Positions 1 to 10,147 of a DNA stretch of 64,000 nucleotides are shown here, piece by piece. A program made the position numbers and the translations under genes. Source of the DNA: Raphanus sativus (lineage: Eukaryota; Streptophyta; Magnoliopsida; Brassicales; Brassicaceae); the NCBI RefSeq assembly GCF_000801105.2, contig NC_079518.1:17650800-17714799 (forward strand), read 5' to 3'. Position 1 is the stretch's first letter; every line of letters starts with the position of its first letter. Below the pieces are notes generated by a model, which searched no databases, had not been told where the DNA came from, and was given only the letters and a program-made list of their open reading frames with translations.

Positions 1-600
1 AACGTCGAGGGAAGTGCGGCGACACCAAAGGACTATCCTTGAGAGAGTACCAAGGAGAAAGAGAGTCACTACCATATTTCATAGAAAGATATTCAAAGCA
101 GCGATCACAAGCACATGTGCGAGAAACAAATTCGGGATTCTAAAGCTTACCTTAAGGTGTGACTCTCCTTATTATATTGGTATGATTCTTGATCTCCCTA
201 ACAATCTTGAAGACACTCTTCATCAAGCCAGGAACATATCCGGACAGAGGAGAGATGGAAGAGTCAAGCACGGGCCAATCACCAAATAGGACCATAGCCC
301 GGTGATTGGAAGAACTCCCACAGTTCAAAAAAGAATTAACATCGTAATGGGTGCAAATCCATTAGGCAATAGTTCAGTCCGGATATTAAACGATGAATTG
401 AACCTCCTGTTGTGATCCCAAAAAAGTGAAGCTACAACTCACTAAACAAGATACAAAAGGACTGGACCTACCACACAGTGAGGCACTCGTTCTCAGGCTA
501 GTGCTAGGTAACTCCAAAATTACCAAAACATTGATTGATTCTGTAATTTCGGTGAACGTAATCTATAAACGGACTCTGGAAAATTTGGAAATCCTTAACT
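1..600 (+). pseudogene. Ty3/gypsy gag-protease relic, left part
   Basis: This is a decayed piece of a gypsy-type retrotransposon polyprotein. The frame from about 14 to 289 has a gag-like arrangement (a tract reading ERYSKQRSQ in one frame). The frame 426-611 resembles the aspartic protease region: the stretch ALVLRLVLGN is followed by TLIDSVISVNVIYK, which sits where related elements have a DTGSS-type active site. Here the catalytic Asp-Thr-Gly is changed, so the protease cannot work. Frames are broken by several stops. The copy is interrupted at base 600 by a LINE and resumes at about 2221. Assignment to gypsy rests on the protease-like tract only; the lineage is not resolved. Confidence 0.5.
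588..600. repeat. LINE target-site duplication, copy 1
   Basis: GAAATCCTTAACT directly precedes the T run (poly(A) of the minus-strand LINE). The same 13 bases recur at 2208-2220. Confidence 0.85.
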
Positions 601-2207
601 TTTTTTTGTAACTTAGGCTTTCATTTAATAAAACTAAAAAGAGAAAATGTTTACAAAGCCAAGGCTTTTAGTAGCAGGGCCAGCCCAATCATACAGAAAC
701 TCATATTAATAGAACCCATTTAAAACCCACAGTGATTAAAAGCCCATATCCGAGAAGAGAGGCCCAGTTTGCAGCTTGAAAGATCAAAGCCCATAGAGAT
801 GAGATGAAACGGTTTGTCGTTGCTTTGGAAGGATCGACATGCAATTCCCTTCTGAGTGATCACGGAGAGGAGAACCAAAGTTGAGTCATGGCAGATGAGA
901 GGGTCGGATTCGTTAACCTGAAGCTCTGCAGTCGATTTCTGATCTGCCTATCCAGAGAGGCAAATATGGAGTTGACGGATCGGAAGGTAGATGTGTGAAG
1001 CCGAGAGTTCCTTTCAGTCCATGTCCAATAGATTGTTGCTTTCCAGGCAAGGAGGGTTAGGAGAGTGCTATGCCGTGTAGTTTTAGATCGTGGGAGGCCT
1101 ATCATCTGAGCAACAGTTCCATTCCAATCCCGAGCAGGAGCGATTGCACATTTGGTGGCGACAAGGGTCCATAAGTCGTAGCTGTAATGACACTCATGAA
1201 ACAGGTGATCGCGGGACTCCGGTAGTTGATTACAAAGGAGACAGAGCGGCGAGACATGCAACCCCCAGCTTAGTAGCCTGTCTCTTGTGGGGCATTTGTT
1301 GTTGATCACAAGCCACGCCAAGAAAGAGTGCCTTGGTATGTCATAGGATGACCATATCGCTTTTGCCCAGTTGACCTCCTCTACGACTCCACAAAGGTGA
1401 GTATAGACATCTCCCGTACTGTATCGCTTACTTATTTTCCCTGCCAATTCCCATTCATAATAGTCAGCCTCCGTAGTTAGGGTAATAGTGGTTAAGTGGA
1501 CATGAAGTTGAAGTTGCTTGTCTGTTCTTGCAGCAGGAAGGTGCCATATTCCATTCCGATAGAGAGAAGCAACCGTAGCCTCTGAGCTGATGCCAAGCCT
1601 CGATGAACCGCCACCAAGAAAAGATTCTAAGGAACCAAAAGGGGACCAGTTATCAATCCAGAACCTCGCTGTTAGTCCACTCTCTAGTCGAAGCTTGATC
1701 AATGGATAAACCACAGTTCTAAGCTTCAATAGTTTATTTGCCAGCCAGGAGAAAGAGGGGTTCGGTTTGGTAGTCTAATAGTTAACGATTGACCCTTTGA
1801 GGACTTCCTCTATGAACCAGGCGACCCATATAGAACCTGCGCGGAAGAACAGCATCCAGACTAGTTTGAGACAGCAAGCTTTATTCCAAGTGTGAAGATT
1901 CTTGATTCCTAAGCTTCCCTGAGCCTTTGTAAGTGTAACTCTATCCCATGCCACTCTTGCATTGTTGTTGCTCTCAATGTTCCCTTTCCATAAGAAAACA
2001 CTACACAGAGAATTAATTCTTTTTATGCATGCTTTTGGTAAGATAAATGCAGAGCACCAAAAGATAGTGATTCCTGAGATGACTGTCTTGATCAGTAGCA
2101 GCCTGCCGGAGAAGGAGAGTGACTTCACTGACCATGAGGAAAGGCGCTTCTTAATCTGATGGAGCAGGGGCTCACAGTTTGTGAGATTAAGCTTCTTACA
2201 AGTTTGT
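601..2207 (-). mobile_element. 5'-truncated LINE with target-site duplication
   Basis: This is a non-LTR (L1-type) retrotransposon copy on the minus strand. Its poly(A) tail appears as the T run at 601-607. The 13 bases GAAATCCTTAACT occur at 588-600 and again at 2208-2220, directly outside the two ends, as expected for target-primed reverse transcription. Only the last third of ORF2 is left, so the copy is 5' truncated, which is common for LINEs. It lies inside the gypsy relic and is therefore younger than that relic. Confidence 0.85.
860..2207 (-). pseudogene. LINE ORF2 C-terminal part (RT tail plus zf-RVT)
   Basis: Read on the minus strand, this is the C-terminal part of a plant LINE ORF2. 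The first part (about 2207-1775) is the region after the reverse transcriptase palm, with the family-typical tract SWSVKSLSFSGRLLLIK. The second part (1729-860) carries the zinc-binding domain of plant LINE reverse transcriptases (zf-RVT), with the CPTRDRL tract and the CLLCNQLPESRDHLFHEC cysteine/histidine cluster. The two parts are in the same frame and are separated by one in-frame TAG at 1775-1777, where a Trp codon is expected. The frame ends at 860 without an RNase H domain. The endonuclease and the RT active site are missing, so this copy is dead. Confidence 0.85.
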
Positions 2208-2220
2208 GAAATCCTTAACT
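2208..2220. repeat. LINE target-site duplication, copy 2
   Basis: Second copy of GAAATCCTTAACT, at the 5' end of the minus-strand LINE. The next bases continue the interrupted gypsy relic. Confidence 0.85.
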
Positions 2221-2810
2221 TGTAAGAAGGAAATGTCAAGCAATAGATGGATCAAAATATTTTATAACATTTATATGATTTCAGCTAGTTTAATATATAT
2301 ATTATAGTATATTTTAAGTTCTAAAAATTTAAATGATGTATGTAACATATTCATAGGGAAGTGGAGATGTCATAACTATAAAAGAGAAGAGTAAGTTTCT
2401 TGATGTCGGTAAGAAAGATTGTGGTTTTTCATTTTCAACATGTGAAACGAAATAATTCTTTTAAAATTCTTTTTTAAACAATTGTACTTTACATTATCTT
2501 TTCACATCTGTTGTAACAAAAAATCAAGCAAAAAATTTTCCTAACTTGTAAAGTTGTAATCATCGAAATTGACTTTCTATTTTAAAGGTTCAAGTACCTA
2601 AATTTTACCTTGAATAAGTAAGTACAAATTTAACAAGTTACTCACAAGTATCTATAATATAAACGAGAGTATAACTTGCTTATATATTAATTAACCAAGT
2701 ATTTGGTATAAGCAAGTACAAGTATAAGGAAAATGTTTTAAAACTTGGGCTGGGCAAGCCGGTTACAAGTATAGCAAAATTCTTTGGTACTTCTCATGCG
2801 TCCAGCCCTA
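2221..2810. other. Gypsy relic continuation and AT-rich repeat-like DNA
   Basis: No gene is seen. The first tens of bases continue the relic interrupted by the LINE. From about 2530 the sequence is rich in short ACAAGTA/AACTTGT variants. It ends at 2801-2810 with TCCAGCCCTA, which resembles the right terminus of the hAT-like elements found elsewhere in the window (GCCCAGCCCTA). A matching left terminus with an 8-bp duplication was not found, although TTGGGCTGGGCA occurs at 2745. Confidence 0.4.
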
Positions 2811-2827
2811 ATTACTGGAGCCGATGG

Positions 2828-4519
2828 ATGAGAAAGAAGAATCAACCGACACACTTCTGGTTGGAACCGATCTTCAGGGCACTAGGATCGAGACTTGGAC
2901 ATGTAGGTCCGGTGGAGGAGAAAACAGCTAAATTCCAGCTTGAGCTCAATGCAGAACTCCCCTTGAAATTCTCTCTTCGGGCGCAACTACCCACTGGTGA
3001 AATCGTTCCAGATTCTCTGGAATATGTCAACCTCCACAGATGGTGCCATTCATGCCGTCTCATCTCCCACGAGGCAGAGTCGTGCCCCTCTTTATCTGAA
3101 GAAGAAAGAGCAAAATTCAGAAAGTTGATTGAAGCTACTAGAGAACAGGGCCAACACTCCAGATTTGATACAAAGAGGAATGGAGAGCTTACAAGGAGAA
3201 CCAATGCAGCCGTGCCTCAGGGTACAAACTACAATGAGAGGCGCTCCGGAGAGGGAACTCAAAGAGAGAACCGGGATAGCGTGTGGAAGCGTATTGATTC
3301 CCGGTATCCTCCGAGAGATGACCGCCGTGAAACTAACCATCGGCCTGCTAGAGAAGAGAAGCGTGATGACAACAGACAAAGTTCCCGCGACAGAGATACT
3401 CAACCAGCTAGCAAAGACACATACAACAAAAGGAGATATGATGAATCTTTTGCAGCAAGCAGACAACGTGAAGAAGCTAGGAGAGGAGAGAGAAAGCAAC
3501 TACCTTCATCTCGCAGCACTAAGGGAGAGACAGCAGCTGCAGGCTCTCGTGAGAAGCAAATGGCTCGACCTCCCATCAGCTCAAAGGATGAGAAAGCACC
3601 TGAGGAGCAGCTTATCAATGTCTTGGAGCCTCCTCAATTGGCAAAACAAGTTTATTCCTCCCCCGATCATGTGAGGGAAAGACCTTTCAGACTTAACATC
3701 CAGAGAAAATCTTCTGGTGACTCGAAATTGAAAGGGAAAGTGGGAGATGCGGTTGAATCCTCTGAGTCGGTGAGCTCTGCACAGAAAAGCCTGAAGTTTG
3801 CAGAGGCAATCAAGCGTTCCCCACCAAAAGCCTTATTACCTGAGAACAATGATGGGATTAAAAAGAAGAGCTGGTATGAATTAACAGTGGAGGAAACAGC
3901 AAAACGTGATAAGACAGAGCAAGATACTGCTCACCAGGAAGCTATTGAGAAGAATAGTGAAGTGGAGGACCCCCATGCGGAGAAGATTTTGGAAGAAGAA
4001 GATTGGATGACTGATGGTGATAATTTTAATGTTGATGATGACGACCTTATGGAGGAAGATGAGCTACTCTACTATGAGAACCAGAAGATAGAAGAAATCG
4101 CATCTCTGACGGATCTGGGTGATCCGGTGCAGCAATAGGAAGAAGTCCCCGAACAGTAGGATAGTCTTGATAATCTGAAGGTGGGGGCTTCACTGACCGA
4201 TATACCGGGGTCCAACTCTGAGCGAGGCCACAATCAAGCTTCTCCTCACTCAACTCTGCGATCACCGTTCCAGAAATAGAGAGGGTCTCCTAATCCTAAC
4301 GCGGTGGACTTGTCTCTGAGGAAGAGGAACTTACTCATGGGCCGGGCTTCACCAAAACTTAAGGAAATCAAAGTTGCAAAAGATGGACAGTCACTGGGCC
4401 AGAAATCAACAAATGGGCTCGTAATTAAGCAGCAGGGCATAGATAAAGAGGAGATTATTCACAAGAACAAAACCAAAGCTACAAAGGTGGGAAGCAAGCC
4501 ACCCAAGATCCCCAAATGA
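2828..4519 (+). pseudogene. LINE ORF1 (DUF4283-type, CCHC zinc knuckle)
   Basis: This is an RNA-binding ORF1 protein of a plant LINE. The first about 70 codons match the end of the DUF4283-type domain, so the N-terminus is missing. A zinc knuckle follows at about residues 73-86 (CHSCRLISHEAESC, spacing C-2-C-4-H-4-C). The middle is a long Arg/Glu/Ser-rich stretch, and the end is acidic (DDDDLMEEDE) and then basic. The frame is open to 4138 and continues, in the same frame, to 4519 through three TAG codons at 4136, 4157 and 4277. All three fit CAG-to-TAG mutation. The true ORF1 stop (TGA 4517-4519) overlaps the ORF2 start codon at 4516. Confidence 0.8.
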
Positions 4520-7500
4520 ATACAATTGCATGGAATTGTCAAGGTGTGGGTGCCAATTTCACAAAGGAGCACCTCACTGAACTCTATCACTGCTTTTCGC
4601 CTAGATTTCTTTTTCTTTCGGAAACTAAAACAATCGGAATGTCTTGCAAGATGTGCAAGTTTCTTTTGGATTTGATCATGTTTGTACTGTTGATCCGGTT
4701 GGTCGGAGCGGAGGTTTAGCACTTTTTTAAATGGATGATCCATCGGTTACTATTTTATATGCGGATAATCATATGATTGATATTCAAACCAGGTTGGAAG
4801 GACATGAGATTTTTATGACCTTCGTGTATGGACACCCTGTGGTTAGACATCGAGACCATGTTTGGGAACGATTGTCACGCATGAGTACAACACGAAATAG
4901 AGCTTGGTTTATGATTGGATATTTTAATGAAATTACCGGAAATCATGAGAAGAGGGGAGGAAGACGCCGCCCGGAGAACTCATTTCTCCCTTTTCGCAAT
5001 ATGTTAGAAAATTGTGGGATGCTCAATTTTCCTTATAAAGGAAATTCTTTCTCGTGGGTGGGAAGGAGACAAACCGGAAAAGTAAAGTGTAAACTTGATA
5101 GAGTAGTGGCAAATGAAGAATAGCATGCCATATTTAATCATTCTGTTGTAGAATTTCTACAATTATGGGGATCCGATCATAGACCGGTTTTAGCAAGGAT
5201 ACAATCTTCTGTCAGAAGAACCAAGAAGAACTTCAGATTTGACAAGAGATGGATCGGTAAACCGGGTTTTAAAGAAGCGGTTTTATCGGGATGGGGACAT
5301 TTTGATGAAGCTCCTATGAGGAATTTTCATCAAAAAGTTACCTCATGCCGAAATAAGATTAGTCTTTGGAAAAAACAAAACCCGTCAAATTCAGCTATCT
5401 TAATTAAAGAACTGAAGCGCAAGATCGACCTGGTTCAAGACGATGAGAACTCCACAACCGCAGAACTGGAGGAGCTGAGAAGACAGTTGACCGTTGCCTT
5501 TAGAGAAGAAAATTCTTTTTGGGAGTAGAAAAGCAGAAACCAGTGGCACCGACACGGAGACAGAAACACAAAGTTCGATCATGCGATTACAAATCAGAGA
5601 AGAGCCCAAAATCGGATCATTAGCATAAAAGATAAACATGGGAAGCTGGTTGAGAGTGAAATTGAAGTAGAGAATGTGGCTGTTCAATACTTTTGAGATC
5701 TCTTCTCTACCTCTATACCGACAGAGATAGATGCCTCTCTTCGTTTTATCTCCGGAAAAGTATCTCAGTCCGACAATAGGTACTTTTAAAAGAACCGTCG
5801 GAACAGGAGATTAAGAAAGCAGTTTTTGATATTAATCCGGATAAAGCACCCGGTCCGGATGGCATGAATAGTAAACTTTTTCAGAGGTTTTGGCGGGAGA
5901 TGGGCCGAGATATCATTAAACTTGTGAAGGATTTTTTCACCATTGGCAGCTTTGACCCGCTATTAAACCAGATGAATATTTGCCTTATCCCAAAAAAGAA
6001 GAAACCACGAGATATGACGGAGTTCAGACCGATTAGCCTTTGCAATGTTAGCTACAAGATTATATCTAAGCTACTATGAAAAAGACTTAAGAGGATTCTT
6101 CCGCGACTGATCTCAGAGACACAATCGGCTTTTGTAGCAAGACGACTAATCACTGATAACATCCTTATAGCACAAGAGAGCTTCCACGCACTGAGGACTA
6201 ACAAGAGATGTAGAGAAGATTTTATGGCTATGAAAACAGATATGAGCAAAGCATATGATAGAGTGGAATGGAGCTTCATAGCAGCCTTGATGATAAAGAT
6301 GGGCTTTGATGAAAGATTAGTTGACCTTATTATGTGTTGTGTCACATCGGTCTCATATCAAGTCTTAGTCAACGGACAACCAAGAGGACAAATCTACCCA
6401 AAGAGAGGCCTGAGACAAGGAGACCCTTTGTCACCCTTTTTGTTCATCCTATGCACGGAGGCATTGATTTTACTGCTTCACGGAGCAGAACTAGAGAAGA
6501 AAATTGTTGGACTCCGCGTTGCGGGAGCAAGCCCGAGGATATCACATCTGCTCTTCGCAGATGATAGTCTTTTTTCTGCAAGGCCAATGCAAGGAGATCA
6601 TAGACATCCTAGATATTTATGGAAAGGCATCTGGACAGAGAATAAACACGTCTAAGTCATCTATGTTCTTTGGCAACCGGGTGGAGGTGGCTTTGAAGAA
6701 AGATATAAAAGAGGTCCTAGGTTTTAACTCAGAAGGTGGCATGGGAATGTACCTCGGGTTACCTGAACAAATTTGCGGCTCGAAGATGAAAGTGTTTTCC
6801 TTTGTACAAGATCGACTTAATGGACGGGTCAATAATTGGTCATCGAGACTCCTCTCTAAAGGAGGAAAAGAAGTTCAGATAAAAGCAGTGGCTCAAGCGT
6901 CCTCGACATATGTCATGTCAAGCTATTTGCTCCCGCAAGGCATAACCGATAAACTTAAGAGCACTACATCTAATTTCTGGTGGAGTTCAAAACAAAACAG
7001 CAGAGGTCTACATTGGATAGCATGGGATGAGATCTGTACTCCCAAAGATTTGGGAGGACTAGGTTTTCGAGATTTCCATGATTTCAATATAGCACTTCTT
7101 GCAAAACAACTATGGCGGCTGATACACTATCCCGATTCTCTATTGGCGCGTGTTCTAAAAGGGAGATACTATAACAACTCTCCCTTGGACGATCGACGGA
7201 CATACTCGCCTTCGTATGGTTGGCGCAGTATCATGGCAGCAAAACCTCTGCTCACTTCGGGCATGAGAAGGATAATTAGAACAGGACGAGAAACGAGGGT
7301 ATGGAGTGACCCTTGGGTCCCAGACACAGTGGCCCGACCACCACGACCTGCCCAGCACATAGTCTACAGACTATCCCAACTTCTTGTTCAGTCCTTTATT
7401 AGGAATGATACCAAGGAGTGGGATATACAACTTTTGCGAGATTTTTTCCATCCAGAAGATATCCCGTTGATACTTGGAATAAAACCCTCCCATTCTTCTG

Positions 7501-8573
7501 CTATGGATGGGTATGCGTGGAACCACACAAAATCAGGAGTGTACACAGTTAAGTCGGGGTACGATCTAATACAAACGACCAAAGTGGATTTATGCACTGA
7601 GATCCGAGAACCGAGTACCACCAGACTTAAAAGTCATGTATGGAAGATTAAGGCGCCAAGTAAGATACAACACTTCTTATGGCAGGCTATTTCTGGTTGT
7701 GTGGCGACGGCAGAGAGGCTCACTTATAGACACTTGGGCACCGATAGGAGTTGTCCTAGATGTGCTGGCCCAGAGGAGTCGATTAATCATCTTCTTTTTG
7801 AATGCCCCCCGGCCCTTCAGGTTTGGGCTTTATCGGACTATCCGTCCATTCCGGGTGACTTCCCGAGCAAATCTATTTACCAAAACATGAACTTCCTATT
7901 TTGGGAGAGAAAAGAGGTGGCTCCTTCGAGACTACAATTCGATACCTTCCCATGGATCTGTTGGTACATTTGGAAGGCGAGGAACGACAAACTCTTCAAT
8001 GGGAAAGTCGTCTCCCCGATGGACACTCTACAACATGCCTCCCTTGAAGCAGAATGCTGGAGGAAGGCATATGAAAAGGAACAAACAGATGAGGACCAGG
8101 ATGACCCTTCTACCACAGAGATAGAGACGCTTCCTGAGATACCCCGAATCCCTACATGCCAAATCGATGCATCATGGATCATTAATGGCAGTGTTAGTGG
8201 GCTAGGGTGAAGTCTTAAGGACCATACCGGGAATGAGATGTTTGGATTACGGGCTTGTACTAGAAGCCTCTCAGCGCTACATGCTGAGATGGACGGTCTA
8301 CTTTGGGCGATCTCATGTATGAGAGAGAGGAGGTTCACATCGATACGGTTCGAAACAGACTGTTCGGACCTAGTGGATATGACCACGAACCCGGAAGATT
8401 GGCCAACCTTTGCAATGGAGATCGACAGGTTCCACCGACTACAGGATTATTTTGAGGATGTGACCCTTAGTCACATTCCTCGAAGTAGGAATGGTCGTGT
8501 GGATGCTTTGGCAAAGGAAGCTAGAATGAAAGGATACAGATGGAGATGCTCCCCGGAGAATCAACTCGTCTAG
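4516..8573 (+). pseudogene. LINE ORF2 (endonuclease, RT, zf-RVT, RNase H)
   Basis: ORF2 polyprotein of the plus-strand LINE, broken. It begins MNTIAWNCQGVG, the start of an AP-like endonuclease; a second endonuclease part is at 4731-5123 with the tract GNSFSWVG. The reverse transcriptase spans about 5800-6900: the PDKAPGPDG tract lies near 5840, SKAYDRVEW near 6250 and the catalytic FADDSLF near 6555. The zf-RVT region is near 7600-7830, with CPRCAGPEESINHLLFECP. An RNase H of the RVT_3 kind follows at 8238-8573. Visible damage: frame changes in the endonuclease, TAG at 5121 and 5526, TGA at 6077, a frameshift near 6570-6590 and TGA at 8208. The catalytic Asp pair of the RT is still present. 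Confidence 0.85.
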
Positions 8574-8616
8574 ACCCCACTTGATCTAGTATATTGGGTA
8601 GCTGACAAAAAAAAAA

Positions 8617-9069
8617 GAGTAAAGACACTTGGATCTCAGTAAAGGTACAAAATGGAGTATATCCATAACTGGATGATGGGAGAGTGAGAGTCTATTAAGC
8701 AACATAAAAAATCATATTTGATATTGAACAAAAGTATAGGTTCTGAATTAGTTTATAGGGCTATGATCAATTGTACATCACTGTATTTTGATGGTTTTTG
8801 TATTAATCACATGGAAAAACATGTTGGAGGTGTGTCGTGTGTTTCTAGACAGATAAACATAGTCTTCTCGCTTGAAAGACTTTGCTCATTCCAAACAGGA
8901 AAATAACCCAAAGATGTTTCTTACCTTGTTTACTCTTTTACTCTCTCACCTTGCAGCCAACTATTTTCTATTTGACTATTATATTTCCTCAACCGAACCA
9001 GAGTAAACCAAACCTGATGATTCTATTGGAAGTCCTTATTCTATTTCGGTTTGTTTTGAAAGGCGGACT
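8617..9069. other. Intergenic stretch without recognised gene
   Basis: This lies between the LINE poly(A) run and the hAT-like element. It is AT-rich, with short open frames only. I see no family resemblance. Confidence 0.5.
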
Positions 9070-9945
9070 TAGAGATGGCAATTGGGCTCTTCCGTCCCGT
9101 TCCGTCCTATACCGCAGCGGGTTCGTCGTCGAGCGGGTCACAGCGGATCTGTCCCGCGCGGGCTGCGGTCTTTCAAATGGCTGCCCAATCCCGTACCGCA
9201 TAATTTATAAGCCTTCGCGGGCCGTCCCGCGGGACGCCTCCTCCAGTTTTCTTCATGAATGTTAAAGTAGAAGAGTTGTGTAAGAGAGTTGAAAAAAGCT
9301 CACCAAAATTGATCGCAACAACATCTAATGTGATCACTCGCCGGTTTAATGGTCTTGAAGTAAGTGAAAACCATTTGGACAGTGAAATTCAACTCTTTCA
9401 TGTGTATTCCTTGTTTGAGACTTTGTAAAGCAACGTCTCTGCATAGCACCGGTAACTTAATACTAATGGTTGCTTCATCTCCTTCAACCAAATTGTTGAA
9501 CTTAGAGTATAGAGACAAGATTCTACAGTAACTCAAACATCAATTCGAACAGTTTAAAGAACAAGTAGTAGCTCTTCAACAAGCAGTAGCTCTTTAACAA
9601 CATTATTGTAACCAATTTTTTTAAATCACCAATTAACAATACTGAAAACAAAACTCATCAACCTAAACAAAAAAATCTCACATAGTAATAAAACAATTTA
9701 TAATACTGAAAAAAACAAGCAGAAATGAGAACTTATGGTTGCGGGTCTTCAAAATCCCGCGGGTTAACCTGTCCCGCATCCGGCCCGTCTCATTTTGGAT
9801 CCGTCCCGCATTCGTCCTGTCCCGTTGTGAGCCCGTCCCGCGAGGCCCGCAATTTTGCGGGCTTATCAAATAGAGGCCCAATCCCATCCCACAGCAAGTC
9901 TTTACGGGTTAGGCCCGCGGTCCAGATCCTTGATCGCCATCCCTA
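9070..9945. mobile_element. hAT-like non-autonomous element with perfect TSD
   Basis: The ends are imperfect inverted copies: TAGAGATGGCAAT at the left and, read inward from the right, TAGGGATGGCGAT. The 8-bp sequence GGCGGACT lies directly outside both ends (9062-9069 and 9946-9953), the duplication size of hAT transposons. The element is 876 bp and has no transposase frame. Both ends contain dense GC-rich motif clusters, mostly CGTCCCG and CCCGCGGG variants, while the middle is AT-rich. These clusters may be subterminal transposase-binding repeats (inference). Confidence 0.8.
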
Positions 9946-10147
9946 GGCGGACTTAAAATGGAAAGAAGTGAAGAATCCCATGTCCCTAACCGGTATCTAA
10001 ATCATCAATCGCCTTTGTTTGGCAAACACGTTAACCATACTGTTTCATTAACGGTTTAACGAATCGGTTAAGCAAATTTGAAATGGTCGGAGATGACTTA
10101 AATTAGCCGTTCGAGATCAAAGCTCGTCCAAATCAGGAAGGGGATGG

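Larger units (their letters stand above)
2811..8616 (+). mobile_element. Second LINE, nearly full length, decayed
   Basis: This is a plant L1-type non-LTR retrotransposon on the plus strand. It has ORF1 with a CCHC knuckle, then ORF2 with endonuclease, reverse transcriptase, zf-RVT and RNase H regions, and ends in a run of ten A at 8607-8616. ORF1 lacks its N-terminus, so the copy is mildly 5' truncated. No flanking duplication could be found by eye, so the left boundary is approximate. Multiple in-frame stops and at least one frameshift make it non-functional. Confidence 0.85.

Noticed and set aside
2745..2810. A 66-bp micro-element with TTGGGCTGGGCA and TCCAGCCCTA ends
   Set aside because: The ends resemble the hAT-like tips, but no 8-bp duplication flanks them. 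The left copy could be internal, so only a possible worn terminus is recorded.
8607..8640. Target duplication of the plus-strand LINE
   Set aside because: The bases after the poly(A) run (GAGTAAAGACACTTGG) have no convincing copy near 2800.
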